The notes under the pieces were generated by a model. That model was not told the origin of the DNA and did no database searches. It worked only from the letters and a program-made list of their open reading frames with translations. Below, in pieces: positions 1 to 6,995 of a stretch of 12,526 bases of DNA (its first letter is position 1; each line of letters opens with the position of its first letter). Origin of the DNA: an uncultured Chromatiaceae bacterium. GTDB taxonomy: Bacteria; Pseudomonadota; Gammaproteobacteria; Enterobacterales; Alteromonadaceae. The position numbers and the translations under genes are program-made. The stretch spans positions 1 through 12,526 of the forward strand of contig CAMLSF010000110.1 of NCBI GenBank assembly GCA_946482615.1, in the 5' to 3' direction.

Positions 1-968
1 CGCTGTTTAATTTCAAGGATTTGTTGCAGGTTTTCATCCAGCAGATCGACCAGTCGTGGTTCAAAATGCAAGCCTTTCTGCTGATGGATATGCTGCAGGG
101 TTTCTTCAATACTCCAGGCTTGTTTGTAAGGCCGGGCACTGGTTAAGGCATCAAATACGTCGGACAACGCGACAATACGGGCTTCGATGGGGATTTGTTC
201 GCCGGACAGGCCAAAAGGATAGCCTGAACCGTCCCATTTTTCGTGATGATACAAAGCCACTGCTTTGGCCATTTTCAGCAGGTCAGAATCACAATCGCCT
301 ATGATCTCAGCTCCTATCAGCGGATGTTTTTGCATCTCCTGGTATTCGTCAGCGGTCAGCTTGCCGGGTTTAAGCAGAATATTATCGGCTATGCCTATTT
401 TGCCTATATCGTGCATAGGAGCTGCATGCAGCAAGTCTTCGGCTTTTTGTTCGCTAAAACCATAAGCCAGCGCTATCACCTGAGCATAGTGGCTCATCCG
501 CATCACATGTAAGCCGGTTTCATTGTCTTTGTATTCAGCAGCCCGCCCTAACCTTTGGATCACCTGCAGCCGGGTTTGTTTCAGCTCCTGCGCCTGTACC
601 AAAGACAAATGAGTTTTGACGCGAGCCCGCACTACGGCTGGGCTGATGGGTTTAGTGATGTAATCCACTGCTCCTAGTTCAAAGCCTTTGGTTTCGTCCA
701 TCTCATCTTTTAGGGCTGTGACAAAAATAACAGGTATAGCGCTGGTCACCGGATTAGCTTTTAAACGGGCACAAACATCAAAGCCGGTTAACCCCGGCAT
801 CATCACATCCAGCAGTATTAAATCAGGTTGTTCTTTTTGTACCAGCTGTAAGGCTTCTTCACCACTTTTAGCAAATAACAAGCGGTATTGCTCCTGCAAC
901 ACAGTTCGCAGTACTCTTAAATTGGTGGGTTCATCATCCACCAATAACAGGCTTTGTTTTTCTGCCAT
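1..968 (-). CDS. Receiver-HD-GYP response regulator, probable c-di-GMP phosphodiesterase (3' end cut by window edge)
   Basis: 322 codons are visible; the C-terminus lies outside the window. Residues about 5-120 form a receiver domain with the acidic pair D11/D12, phospho-acceptor D54 in LLDVMMPG, T84 and K106. Residues from about 138 form an HD-GYP domain with the hallmark residues present: ETGLHV around H154, HDIGK at 186-190, HHEKWDGSGYP at 241-251 and a later ALSDVFDALTS stretch. HD-GYP enzymes hydrolyse cyclic di-GMP, and this receiver-HD-GYP layout is that of RpfG-type cytosolic regulators. The start is firm: ATG at 968 has an AAGGAG ribosome site seven bases upstream (976-981), and its A is the last base of the kinase stop codon (TGATG), so translational coupling is likely. 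By position and content it is the probable phosphorylation target of the upstream kinase. Phosphodiesterase activity is inferred from motifs; pairing with the kinase is inferred from context. Confidence 0.93.
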   Translation of the reverse strand, partial: MAEKQSLLLVDDEPTNLRVLRTVLQEQYRLLFAKSGEEALQLVQKEQPDLILLDVMMPGLTGFDVCARLKANPVTSAIPVIFVTALKDEMDETKGFELGAVDYITKPISPAVVRARVKTHLSLVQAQELKQTRLQVIQRLGRAAEYKDNETGLHVMRMSHYAQVIALAYGFSEQKAEDLLHAAPMHDIGKIGIADNILLKPGKLTADEYQEMQKHPLIGAEIIGDCDSDLLKMAKAVALYHHEKWDGSGYPFGLSGEQIPIEARIVALSDVFDALTSARPYKQAWSIEETLQHIHQQKGLHFEPRLVDLLDENLQQILEIKQ

Positions 969-3900
969 CAGAGCTCTCCTTTACCCAGCTGTTGTTGTAG
1001 CTGCTCCAGCAGCTGCAACGCAAGGCTAAAGTCAAAATCGTTTACCGCGTCCAGCAACTTCAGCAGTAACTGCTGATGTGGACCACTGTAGTGAGACAAT
1101 TGCTCTATCCCTTGATCGTCCAGTTCATGTCTTAATAAAGACTGTTGCAGGTTTTCCAGCATTGCCGCCAGTTGCTGGTGATTCAGCTGTGTGGACTGTG
1201 TCTGTTCAGCCAGAGGTTGTTCCTCTAACAGCCTCTGATGCTCAGCTTCAAATTTTGACCAGCAGCCCAGTATCTTTTGCAGTAATTCAGCTGCTCTTTG
1301 TTGCTGTTGCTGCCGTGCTGCCTGTTCCAGTTCGGCACAAACTCTGCTTAATGGCTCCAACCCCAAATTAGCACTGACTCCTTTAATAGCATGAGCTTGT
1401 TGCTGCACAGCGTTATAGTTTCCAGCCTGTAGCTGCTGCACAGCCAGTTGTATCATCGGCTTTTGTTGTTGCAGAAATTGTTCTAACTGCGGCAGATAAG
1501 TAGCCAAATTACCCCATAACTGCAGGGCTTTGGGCAGGTTCAGCAACTGAACTGTGGTAGTGACTTGAGAATGCTGTGATAAAGGTTCACGTACTTCAAT
1601 ATTGAGTACACGGGCTATTTCAAAACACAAAGCCGCGAAGTCTATAGGTTTGGTGGCAAACCCCTGCATACCTGCTTCTTTGGCTGCAATCTTATCTTCA
1701 TCCAGTACGCTGGCTGTTAAGGCAATGACAGGCAGAATGGTTTTGTTTTGTGCCATCTCCCATTGTCGTATTTGCTTGCAGGCTTGCAGTCCATCCAGAT
1801 TCGGCATCTGAATATCCATCAACACCAGCTCAAAGTTGTGTTGTTTGATCATTTTCACGGCTTCAATACCATCAGTCACTGCTGTGACCTGATGACCTGC
1901 ACGTTGCAGCAAGAGTTTCAGCAGCTCCAGATTCTGCGGTATATCATCGGCAATCAGTATATTGAGCGCAGGTAAAGCTGGTATATAACCTTGTTGGCCA
2001 GTCGCAGTGGCTTTACCGGTTTGTAACGGCAGGCTGAATTCAAAACAACTGCCAACACCTTCTGTGCTTTGCACTGTAATGTGCCCGCCCATCAGCTCGA
2101 CCAGTTGTTTACTGATGGTGGTTCCAAGGCCTGTGCCACCAAAACGGCGGCTCATGGACGCATCGGCCTGAGTAAAAGCATCAAAGATCTGTGGCAGACG
2201 ATCAGCCGCTATACCTATGCCAGTATCAAAAATACTGAACAGCAGTTGTTGATTGGCTGTGGGGGCGACTTTCACCAGCACAGTGCCCTGTTCGGTGAAT
2301 TTAATGGCGTTACCAATCAGGTTGGTTAATACCTGACGCAGCCGGTCCGGTGCTCCGTAATAAAATTCACCCAGTTGCGGGTCCAGCTCCAGTTTTAACT
2401 CCAGTTGTTTTTTCCGCGCCTGGATCCACAAGGTGGAGACCACAGCATCCAGCACTGCAGGTAATGAGAAATCCTGTAATTCCAGTTCCAGCTTACCTTT
2501 TTCCAGCTTAGCGCTGTCGAGAATATCGTTTAGTAAATGCAATAAGGAATGGGCTGAACCATGAATAGTGGCCAGATGTTTTTTCTGTTCAGAAGACAGC
2601 TCTGAGCTTAATAACAAGTCGCTGAAGCCAATAATGGCATTCATTGGGGTGCGGATTTCATGGCTCATATTGGCCAAAAAAGCACTGCGGCTTTCAGCTG
2701 CCAGTTCAGCTTTGTTTTTCGCTTCCAGCAGCTCGACTTCCATTTGTTTACGCTGGCTGATGTCCATTAAAAAACCATCCAGCCAGACAATCTCACCTTG
2801 CGCTGATTTTATCGCTTCACCATATTCCAGTATCCAGCGAATGGAGCCGTCTTTGTGCCAAATCCGGTATTCAATAGTGAAATGCCCCTGATATAAATCA
2901 AGCTGAGTAGTGGTGCTCTTGTCATCCGGATACACTAAATCCGACCAGCTGCGTTTCGGAGACGGCAGCATAAAATCACTGGCAGGGTAGCCGGACAAGG
3001 TTTCTATCGCATCGCTGATAAACACCATATCCCAGTTTTCGTTGTAAAGGCAGCGGTAGGCCGCACCTGGAATATTGCCAATCAAGGAGCGGAATTTTTC
3101 CTCATTGTCTTTCAGTGCCTGTTCCATTTGCAGGCGGCTGCTGATGTCAGTGATAAAAGCGACAAAAATATCTTCATCCGGTAATTTGGCATGACCTATC
3201 GCCAGTCGCACAGGCACAGCATGGCCGTTTTTATGCACTGCTTCTACATCACGGCCTATGCCAATAATTTTGGCGTCGCCTGTGGTCAGATAATTCTGCA
3301 GATAGGAGTCGTGATCCGGGCGAATAGTGGCTGGGGTGAGGATATTGACGTTTTTATGCAGTAGCTCAGCAGCTGTCCAGCCAAGAATTTTCTCCGCCGC
3401 TTTGTTCATGCCCTGAATCAAACCCTGAGCATTGATAGTGACTATGCCGTCGACCGCTGTGTCCATCATGGCCAACAAACGGCTTTCATTGGCTTTGGCT
3501 GCGGCACTGGCTTCACGGTACTTGAGTAACAGGTTGATAGCGACCACTAAGCTACTGATCATCAAAGTGGTGAAGGTTATCCCCATAGCAAGCACCAAAG
3601 GCAACTCACCGGCCTGATTGTCTGGCTGAAACCCTGCAGGAGGAACAAAACGGGCTGCCGCCATGCCGGTGTAATGCATGCCACTGATAGCTGCGCCCAT
3701 CACTAAGCTGCTTAATAAGGTCAGCCAGGCCGGGGCCAGATTAAAACGTTTTAAGCCAAAGCGGATCCAAAGTGCAATGATGGCGAGCACCACTGCGACT
3801 AAAATAGAGAGCAAAAACACCGGCAAGTCGTAACGCAAAGCGACCGACATTTGCATCGCGGCCATACCTGTGTAGTGCATAGTGCCTATGCCTGCGCCCA

Positions 3901-4288
3901 TCAATACGCCACCCAGCAATAGTTGAGGCAGACTGATATGTTTTTTACTGATGAGGTCCAAAGCCACCCAGGACGCAGCTATGCTGGGCAGCATAGACAG
4001 GGCGGTAATACCGAAGTGATAACGGACATCTGTGCATAAAGTAAAAGCCAGCATGCCAATAAAATGCATAGACCAGACACCGCCACCAAGGGCTATGCTG
4101 CCACTACCCAGCATCATCAGCCGCAGCGAGTGTTTACTGACACTAATAGCCTGAGCTGTGACCTGCATTGCCATAGCTGAGGCAAAAACTGCTATTAAAA
4201 AGGACAACAGCACTAAACTAAGATCGTAACTGCCCCAGAGCAGTAATGGATCGGCCGGGTGTTCGAACAACTGACGTAACCAATCCAT
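968..4288 (-). CDS. MHYT-domain hybrid sensor histidine kinase (MHYT-PAS-PAS-HisKA-HATPase-REC-HPt)
   Basis: 1106 residues. The N-terminal ~255 residues are a multi-pass MHYT membrane sensor with three signature repeats: MHFIGM at 74, MHYTGM at 137 and MHYTGM at 204. MHYT domains have been proposed to bind a metal and sense O2, CO or NO. Two PAS domains follow (about 265-385 and 395-515). The HisKA phospho-histidine is H543 in MSHEIRTPMN. The ATPase domain has N660, DTGIGI at 688 and GGTGLG at 717. A receiver (about 775-895) has D781/D782, phospho-D825, T858 and K880. The HPt domain has H966 in AHAIKG. All phosphorelay residues are therefore present. About 75 glutamine/leucine-rich residues follow the HPt domain. 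The ATG at 4288 has a GAGGT site eight bases upstream. The gene begins 24 bases after the dipeptidase stop and overlaps the HD-GYP start by one base, suggesting an operon. The ligand cannot be read from the sequence. Confidence 0.95.
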   Translation of the reverse strand: MDWLRQLFEHPADPLLLWGSYDLSLVLLSFLIAVFASAMAMQVTAQAISVSKHSLRLMMLGSGSIALGGGVWSMHFIGMLAFTLCTDVRYHFGITALSMLPSIAASWVALDLISKKHISLPQLLLGGVLMGAGIGTMHYTGMAAMQMSVALRYDLPVFLLSILVAVVLAIIALWIRFGLKRFNLAPAWLTLLSSLVMGAAISGMHYTGMAAARFVPPAGFQPDNQAGELPLVLAMGITFTTLMISSLVVAINLLLKYREASAAAKANESRLLAMMDTAVDGIVTINAQGLIQGMNKAAEKILGWTAAELLHKNVNILTPATIRPDHDSYLQNYLTTGDAKIIGIGRDVEAVHKNGHAVPVRLAIGHAKLPDEDIFVAFITDISSRLQMEQALKDNEEKFRSLIGNIPGAAYRCLYNENWDMVFISDAIETLSGYPASDFMLPSPKRSWSDLVYPDDKSTTTQLDLYQGHFTIEYRIWHKDGSIRWILEYGEAIKSAQGEIVWLDGFLMDISQRKQMEVELLEAKNKAELAAESRSAFLANMSHEIRTPMNAIIGFSDLLLSSELSSEQKKHLATIHGSAHSLLHLLNDILDSAKLEKGKLELELQDFSLPAVLDAVVSTLWIQARKKQLELKLELDPQLGEFYYGAPDRLRQVLTNLIGNAIKFTEQGTVLVKVAPTANQQLLFSIFDTGIGIAADRLPQIFDAFTQADASMSRRFGGTGLGTTISKQLVELMGGHITVQSTEGVGSCFEFSLPLQTGKATATGQQGYIPALPALNILIADDIPQNLELLKLLLQRAGHQVTAVTDGIEAVKMIKQHNFELVLMDIQMPNLDGLQACKQIRQWEMAQNKTILPVIALTASVLDEDKIAAKEAGMQGFATKPIDFAALCFEIARVLNIEVREPLSQHSQVTTTVQLLNLPKALQLWGNLATYLPQLEQFLQQQKPMIQLAVQQLQAGNYNAVQQQAHAIKGVSANLGLEPLSRVCAELEQAARQQQQQRAAELLQKILGCWSKFEAEHQRLLEEQPLAEQTQSTQLNHQQLAAMLENLQQSLLRHELDDQGIEQLSHYSGPHQQLLLKLLDAVNDFDFSLALQLLEQLQQQLGKGEL
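976..981 (-). promoter_or_regulatory. Strong ribosome binding site for the HD-GYP regulator
   Basis: The minus strand reads AAGGAG, seven bases before the ATG at 968. It lies inside the last codons of the kinase gene. With the TGATG stop/start overlap it fixes the start codon and suggests coupled or efficient reinitiated translation of kinase and regulator. Confidence 0.8.
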
Positions 4289-4312
4289 TGACTCTACCTC
4301 TACTGCTTCAAT

Positions 4313-5482
4313 TTAGTGTTTAGCTGCGTAGTCCTCTACTGCACGCCAGACTCTTAGTGTATTACCTGATAAGACTTTTTCAATTTCCTGCTCTGTGTAA
4401 CCACGCTCTAACAAACCACGGATCAGGTTAGGGTACATAGACACATCTTTTAACTGTTCAGGTAAGGAATCACCTACACCATCAAAGTCAGAACCTATGC
4501 CAACATAGTCGATGCCGACCAGCTTTTTCACATAGTCGATATGATCCAGCACCTTTTCCAAAGAGGCAAATGGATATGGGTTTTTCTTTTTATATTCTGC
4601 CGTAAAAGCGTCTTTATCTGTCTGGCCTGAGGCTTTAAAAGCACCGTCCCGCTGTAAACCCCATTGATTAGCCGCTGAAACCACAAAAGCTGAACCAAAG
4701 TTAATCTGGATCACACCACCGTTTTTCGCCAGCGCCTTGATCATTTTGTCGTCCATATTGCGCTCAAAACCCGGCACAAAAGCCCGTAATGAAGAGTGAG
4801 AGGCAATGACTGGTACTTTGCTGAGCTCAACGGCCTGATAAAAGGCATCGTCAGACACATGAGAGATATCAATCATTACCCCTGTTTCATTCATGGCTTT
4901 GACCAGCTCTTTACCAAAAGGGCTTAAGCCTTTCCACTGCCGGCGCAAGTCATAGCTGGAATCGGCTATATGGTTACTTTCGGAATGTGCCAGCGTGATG
5001 TAGCGAATACCGCGGTCATAAAAATGCTGCAGATTTTCCAGCTTGCCTTCAATAGGAGTGCCATTTTCCATACCCAGGGCCAGCGAGATTTTGCCTTCTT
5101 TAAAGTGTTTGGCTAAATCAGCGCTGCTGTAGGCCATCGCGAATTTATCCGGTGCACGACCCACTAAAGCTTCCATATTGTCGATCAGTTGGTTCGCCAG
5201 CAAATAACCACCGCCTTTTTTCTCGTAAGAGGACGGGATATAAATCGACATAAAAGGCGCATTCAAGCCACCGGCTTTGGCGCGGGGGTAATCAAATTCC
5301 CCTCTTTTGGTGGCTTTGGTTACATCTTCCCAGTCGTCATGCAAACGATAAGGCACGTCGATATGAGTGTCGATAATCAACTTAGTTTGAGCGATTTTAT
5401 TGGCTTGTTGTGTGAAGTCTGCGGCCTGAGCCTGCAGCGCAAAAGTGGTAAGCAAACTGATGGATAACAGAGTAAAGCGCAT
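4313..5482 (-). CDS. Exported membrane dipeptidase (peptidase family M19, renal dipeptidase-like)
   Basis: 389 residues from the chosen start. Family M19 enzymes are zinc dipeptidases that cleave dipeptides, often tolerating a D-residue at the second position. Residues 1-20 form a signal peptide (MRFTLLSISLLTTFALQAQA), so the enzyme should act in the periplasm or envelope. The metal-site pattern is complete: H40 and D42 in DTHIDVPYR, bridging E139 in LGMENGTPI, H208 in DISHVSDD, H229 in IASHSSLR and D332 in GIGSDFDG. The C-terminal LSGNTLRVW motif is also typical. The ATG at 5482 is preferred over an upstream GTG at 5503 because GAGGG sits six bases before it and the signal peptide starts cleanly there. 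The stop is 24 bases from the kinase start and I see no terminator between them, so co-transcription with kinase and HD-GYP regulator is likely. Exact substrate unknown; turnover of peptidoglycan or exogenous dipeptides is possible. Confidence 0.93.
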   Translation of the reverse strand: MRFTLLSISLLTTFALQAQAADFTQQANKIAQTKLIIDTHIDVPYRLHDDWEDVTKATKRGEFDYPRAKAGGLNAPFMSIYIPSSYEKKGGGYLLANQLIDNMEALVGRAPDKFAMAYSSADLAKHFKEGKISLALGMENGTPIEGKLENLQHFYDRGIRYITLAHSESNHIADSSYDLRRQWKGLSPFGKELVKAMNETGVMIDISHVSDDAFYQAVELSKVPVIASHSSLRAFVPGFERNMDDKMIKALAKNGGVIQINFGSAFVVSAANQWGLQRDGAFKASGQTDKDAFTAEYKKKNPYPFASLEKVLDHIDYVKKLVGIDYVGIGSDFDGVGDSLPEQLKDVSMYPNLIRGLLERGYTEQEIEKVLSGNTLRVWRAVEDYAAKH

Positions 5483-5582
5483 AGATCCCTCGATAGTTTT
5501 CACTGCAACGCAGTTGTCTTTTTTCCTTAATCTATCGCGCTTTGTACTTTGGGTATAGTGTTTCTGGTCGCAGTTTTTGCCC

Positions 5583-5966
5583 TTATGGCAGCAACCAGCC
5601 GGAGATCCACAGGCTGTACAGAGCTGAGGTGTTGAGTAATACCGTCAGCCAGAACAACAACTGAAAACTGACTTTGCGGTTTTTATGCCGGAACCAGTGC
5701 TGAGCCACAAAAGCCGCTGGCCAGCCGCCCGCTAAACCCAATAGCAGCAAAGTGCTTTCCTGCGTACGCCAGGCTTGTTGTTCCGCTGCTTTTTTATCAC
5801 GCCAGTAACCAAATAAAGTGACAGCGTTGATCAGCACAAAGCCATACTTCAGCCAACCCGGCACTAACAGCTGCCAGTCCAGATACAGCAGCCACAAGGT
5901 CAGCAGCACAAAAAGGCCACTACTGAATTTTAAACTGAAGCGAAAATGGCTGGTGTCCGATTGCAT
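5583..5966 (-). CDS. DUF1294 small inner-membrane protein
   Basis: 127 residues with about four hydrophobic segments (roughly 13-33, 38-53, 71-88 and 100-122), so an integral membrane protein. The family signature is clear: FGYWRDKKAA near residue 52, LAGGWPAAFVAQ at 78-89 and FRHKNRKVSF at 92-101, the conserved aromatic-RHK-RK-SF patch of DUF1294. Many family members carry an N-terminal cold-shock domain; this one does not and starts with a short polar segment. The ATG at 5966 has AAGGA seven bases upstream. It lies 100 bases before the dipeptidase on the same strand with no visible terminator, so read-through is possible, but the gap is long enough for the dipeptidase to have its own promoter. 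No biochemical function is established for the family and I do not propose one. Confidence 0.88.
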   Translation of the reverse strand: MQSDTSHFRFSLKFSSGLFVLLTLWLLYLDWQLLVPGWLKYGFVLINAVTLFGYWRDKKAAEQQAWRTQESTLLLLGLAGGWPAAFVAQHWFRHKNRKVSFQLLFWLTVLLNTSALYSLWISGWLLP

Positions 5967-6144
5967 AAGCTGATCCTTAGAAGGCGTTGGATTGGATGTC
6001 AGAACAAAGACGTTATGAAGTCGTTTAGTCTAAAGAATACTAGCTGAAATGCGGCTGAACCAGAGCTCTTTCTTATTGTTTTTTCTGGAGATATGCTTTA
6101 CCCCAACTAGACTTGATTGCATCTGCCCCTTATTGGAAGAACTT
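5967..6144. other. Divergent intergenic region between DUF1294 gene and cupin gene
   Basis: These 178 bases must hold the promoters for the minus-strand DUF1294 gene and the plus-strand cupin-lipoprotein pair. I see no convincing -35/-10 pair on either strand. The only symmetry noted is a short 5-1-5 palindrome (TTTAGTCTAAA, 6024-6034), which is too weak to call an operator. Confidence 0.4.
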
Positions 6145-6573
6145 ATGAATTCAGTGATTGTTAGCTGCGCTTTGTTTTTGTCATTCAGCCCGGCTTTGTT
6201 TGCTATTGAAACAAGCGAGGCTGTAAAGGTGACTCCTGTATTAAAAACCAGCCAAAGCTGGGACGGTGCGTTATTAAAATATCCGCAAGGCCAGGCCGAA
6301 ATTACCGGCGTCAGAATTGAAATAGCACCAGGTGGTGAAACCGGCTGGCATTTGCATAACGCTCCTTCTTTTGGTGTGGTGTTGCAGGGGCAATTGGAAA
6401 TAAAGTTAAAAAATGGTAAAACCAATGTAGTTAAAGCAGGAGATGCTTTAGCTGAAGTGGTCAATACAGCCCATAGTGGCAAAAACATTGGTACTGAGCC
6501 TGTACAGCTGCTGATTTTTTATGCCGGTGCTGTGGGACTGCCGAATTCAGCTTCAGTCACAGAAGGCAATTAA
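6145..6573 (+). CDS. Periplasmic single-domain cupin protein
   Basis: 142 residues. Residues 1-20 form a signal peptide (MNSVIVSCALFLSFSPALFA), so the protein is exported. The rest is one cupin beta-barrel. Motif 1 is GWHLHNAPSFGVVLQG with metal-type H69 and H71, but the usual glutamate position is S75. Motif 2 is AGDALAEVVNTAHSGKN with H110 and N114. Related small cupins have a similar GWHxH...vLxG pattern followed by an LxIFYAG ending, as seen here at 122-128. The reading frame is open further upstream, but ATG 6145 is chosen because GGAAGA lies 4-9 bases before it and the signal peptide starts there; the longer N-terminus would bury the signal sequence. The stop codon touches the start of the lipoprotein gene, so the two form an operon. 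The substrate is unknown; sugar or small-molecule binding and a structural role are both possible. Confidence 0.85.
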   Translation: MNSVIVSCALFLSFSPALFAIETSEAVKVTPVLKTSQSWDGALLKYPQGQAEITGVRIEIAPGGETGWHLHNAPSFGVVLQGQLEIKLKNGKTNVVKAGDALAEVVNTAHSGKNIGTEPVQLLIFYAGAVGLPNSASVTEGN

Positions 6574-6909
6574 ATGCAACAATACATTCATTATCCGGGC
6601 GTCTTTGTTCTGGTCGCCGCTCTGACAGGGTGTGGCACAGTGCAAACTCTGGCACCTGATCAAGGCAAAGTGAGCATTAGCTACAACGACAAAAAAAGTT
6701 ATTGTCAGTCTATACCCCGCATCTACAGTGGGGTCGCCCATAATTTTTGCCTGATGTATGGTGAACCCAGTAAAACCAGTTATACCGCCGCTGCAGACTT
6801 ACCTGTCTGGGCCATAGATACCATGCTTTGTGCAGTCACAGACACTTTAGCTTTGCCTTACACTGTCACCCGCCAGCTCAAAGACGGTTCGCTAAAAGTG
6901 GTGCGCTAA
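6574..6909 (+). CDS. YceK/YidQ-like (DUF1375) outer-membrane lipoprotein
   Basis: 111 residues. The N-terminus is a lipoprotein signal with lipobox LTGC and lipidated Cys20. The next residue is Gly, not Asp, which in enterobacterial sorting rules favours the outer membrane. The mature part has the DUF1375-like pattern: YSGV at 51-54, DLPVWAIDT at 75-83 and DTLALPYT at 90-97, matching the Y-GV...DLPfs...DTLlLP layout of YceK/YidQ. Cys44 and Cys59 could form a disulfide. The ATG follows the cupin TAA with no spacer, and AGAAGG seven bases upstream, inside the cupin gene, serves as ribosome site; the pair is almost certainly co-transcribed. The function of YceK-family lipoproteins is not known. 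The next gene converges, 86 bases away. Confidence 0.8.
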   Translation: MQQYIHYPGVFVLVAALTGCGTVQTLAPDQGKVSISYNDKKSYCQSIPRIYSGVAHNFCLMYGEPSKTSYTAAADLPVWAIDTMLCAVTDTLALPYTVTRQLKDGSLKVVR

Positions 6910-6995
6910 GCGGCTGCATGAAATCGGCGGGTAACTGGATACCGGGCAGGGCCTGGTTAAAATCCGTCCCCATCTGGTGATGAACGAGTGGATGA
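6910..6995. other. Convergent intergenic gap without a recognisable terminator
   Basis: 86 bases between the converging lipoprotein gene and diguanylate cyclase gene. I looked for a hairpin with a T-tract on both strands and saw none convincing. Termination here may be Rho-dependent. Confidence 0.35.

Noticed and set aside
688..1029. Open frame of 113 codons on the plus strand
   Set aside because: Antisense to the receiver domain and kinase end; Ser/Thr-rich shadow with no domain.
1291..1316. Short CAA/CAG-type repeat giving five glutamines in the kinase tail
   Set aside because: Too short and irregular to be a meaningful microsatellite; fits the generally Gln-rich tail.
5502..5514. 5-3-5 palindrome ACTGCAACGCAGT upstream of the dipeptidase
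   Set aside because: Short arms and no supporting promoter elements; likely chance.
6049..6144. In-frame upstream extension of the cupin gene
   Set aside because: ATG 6145 has a good ribosome site and starts a clean signal peptide; the extension would destroy it.
6030..6488. Open frame of 152 codons on the minus strand
   Set aside because: Antisense to the cupin gene, which has clear family motifs; the opposite frame shows none.
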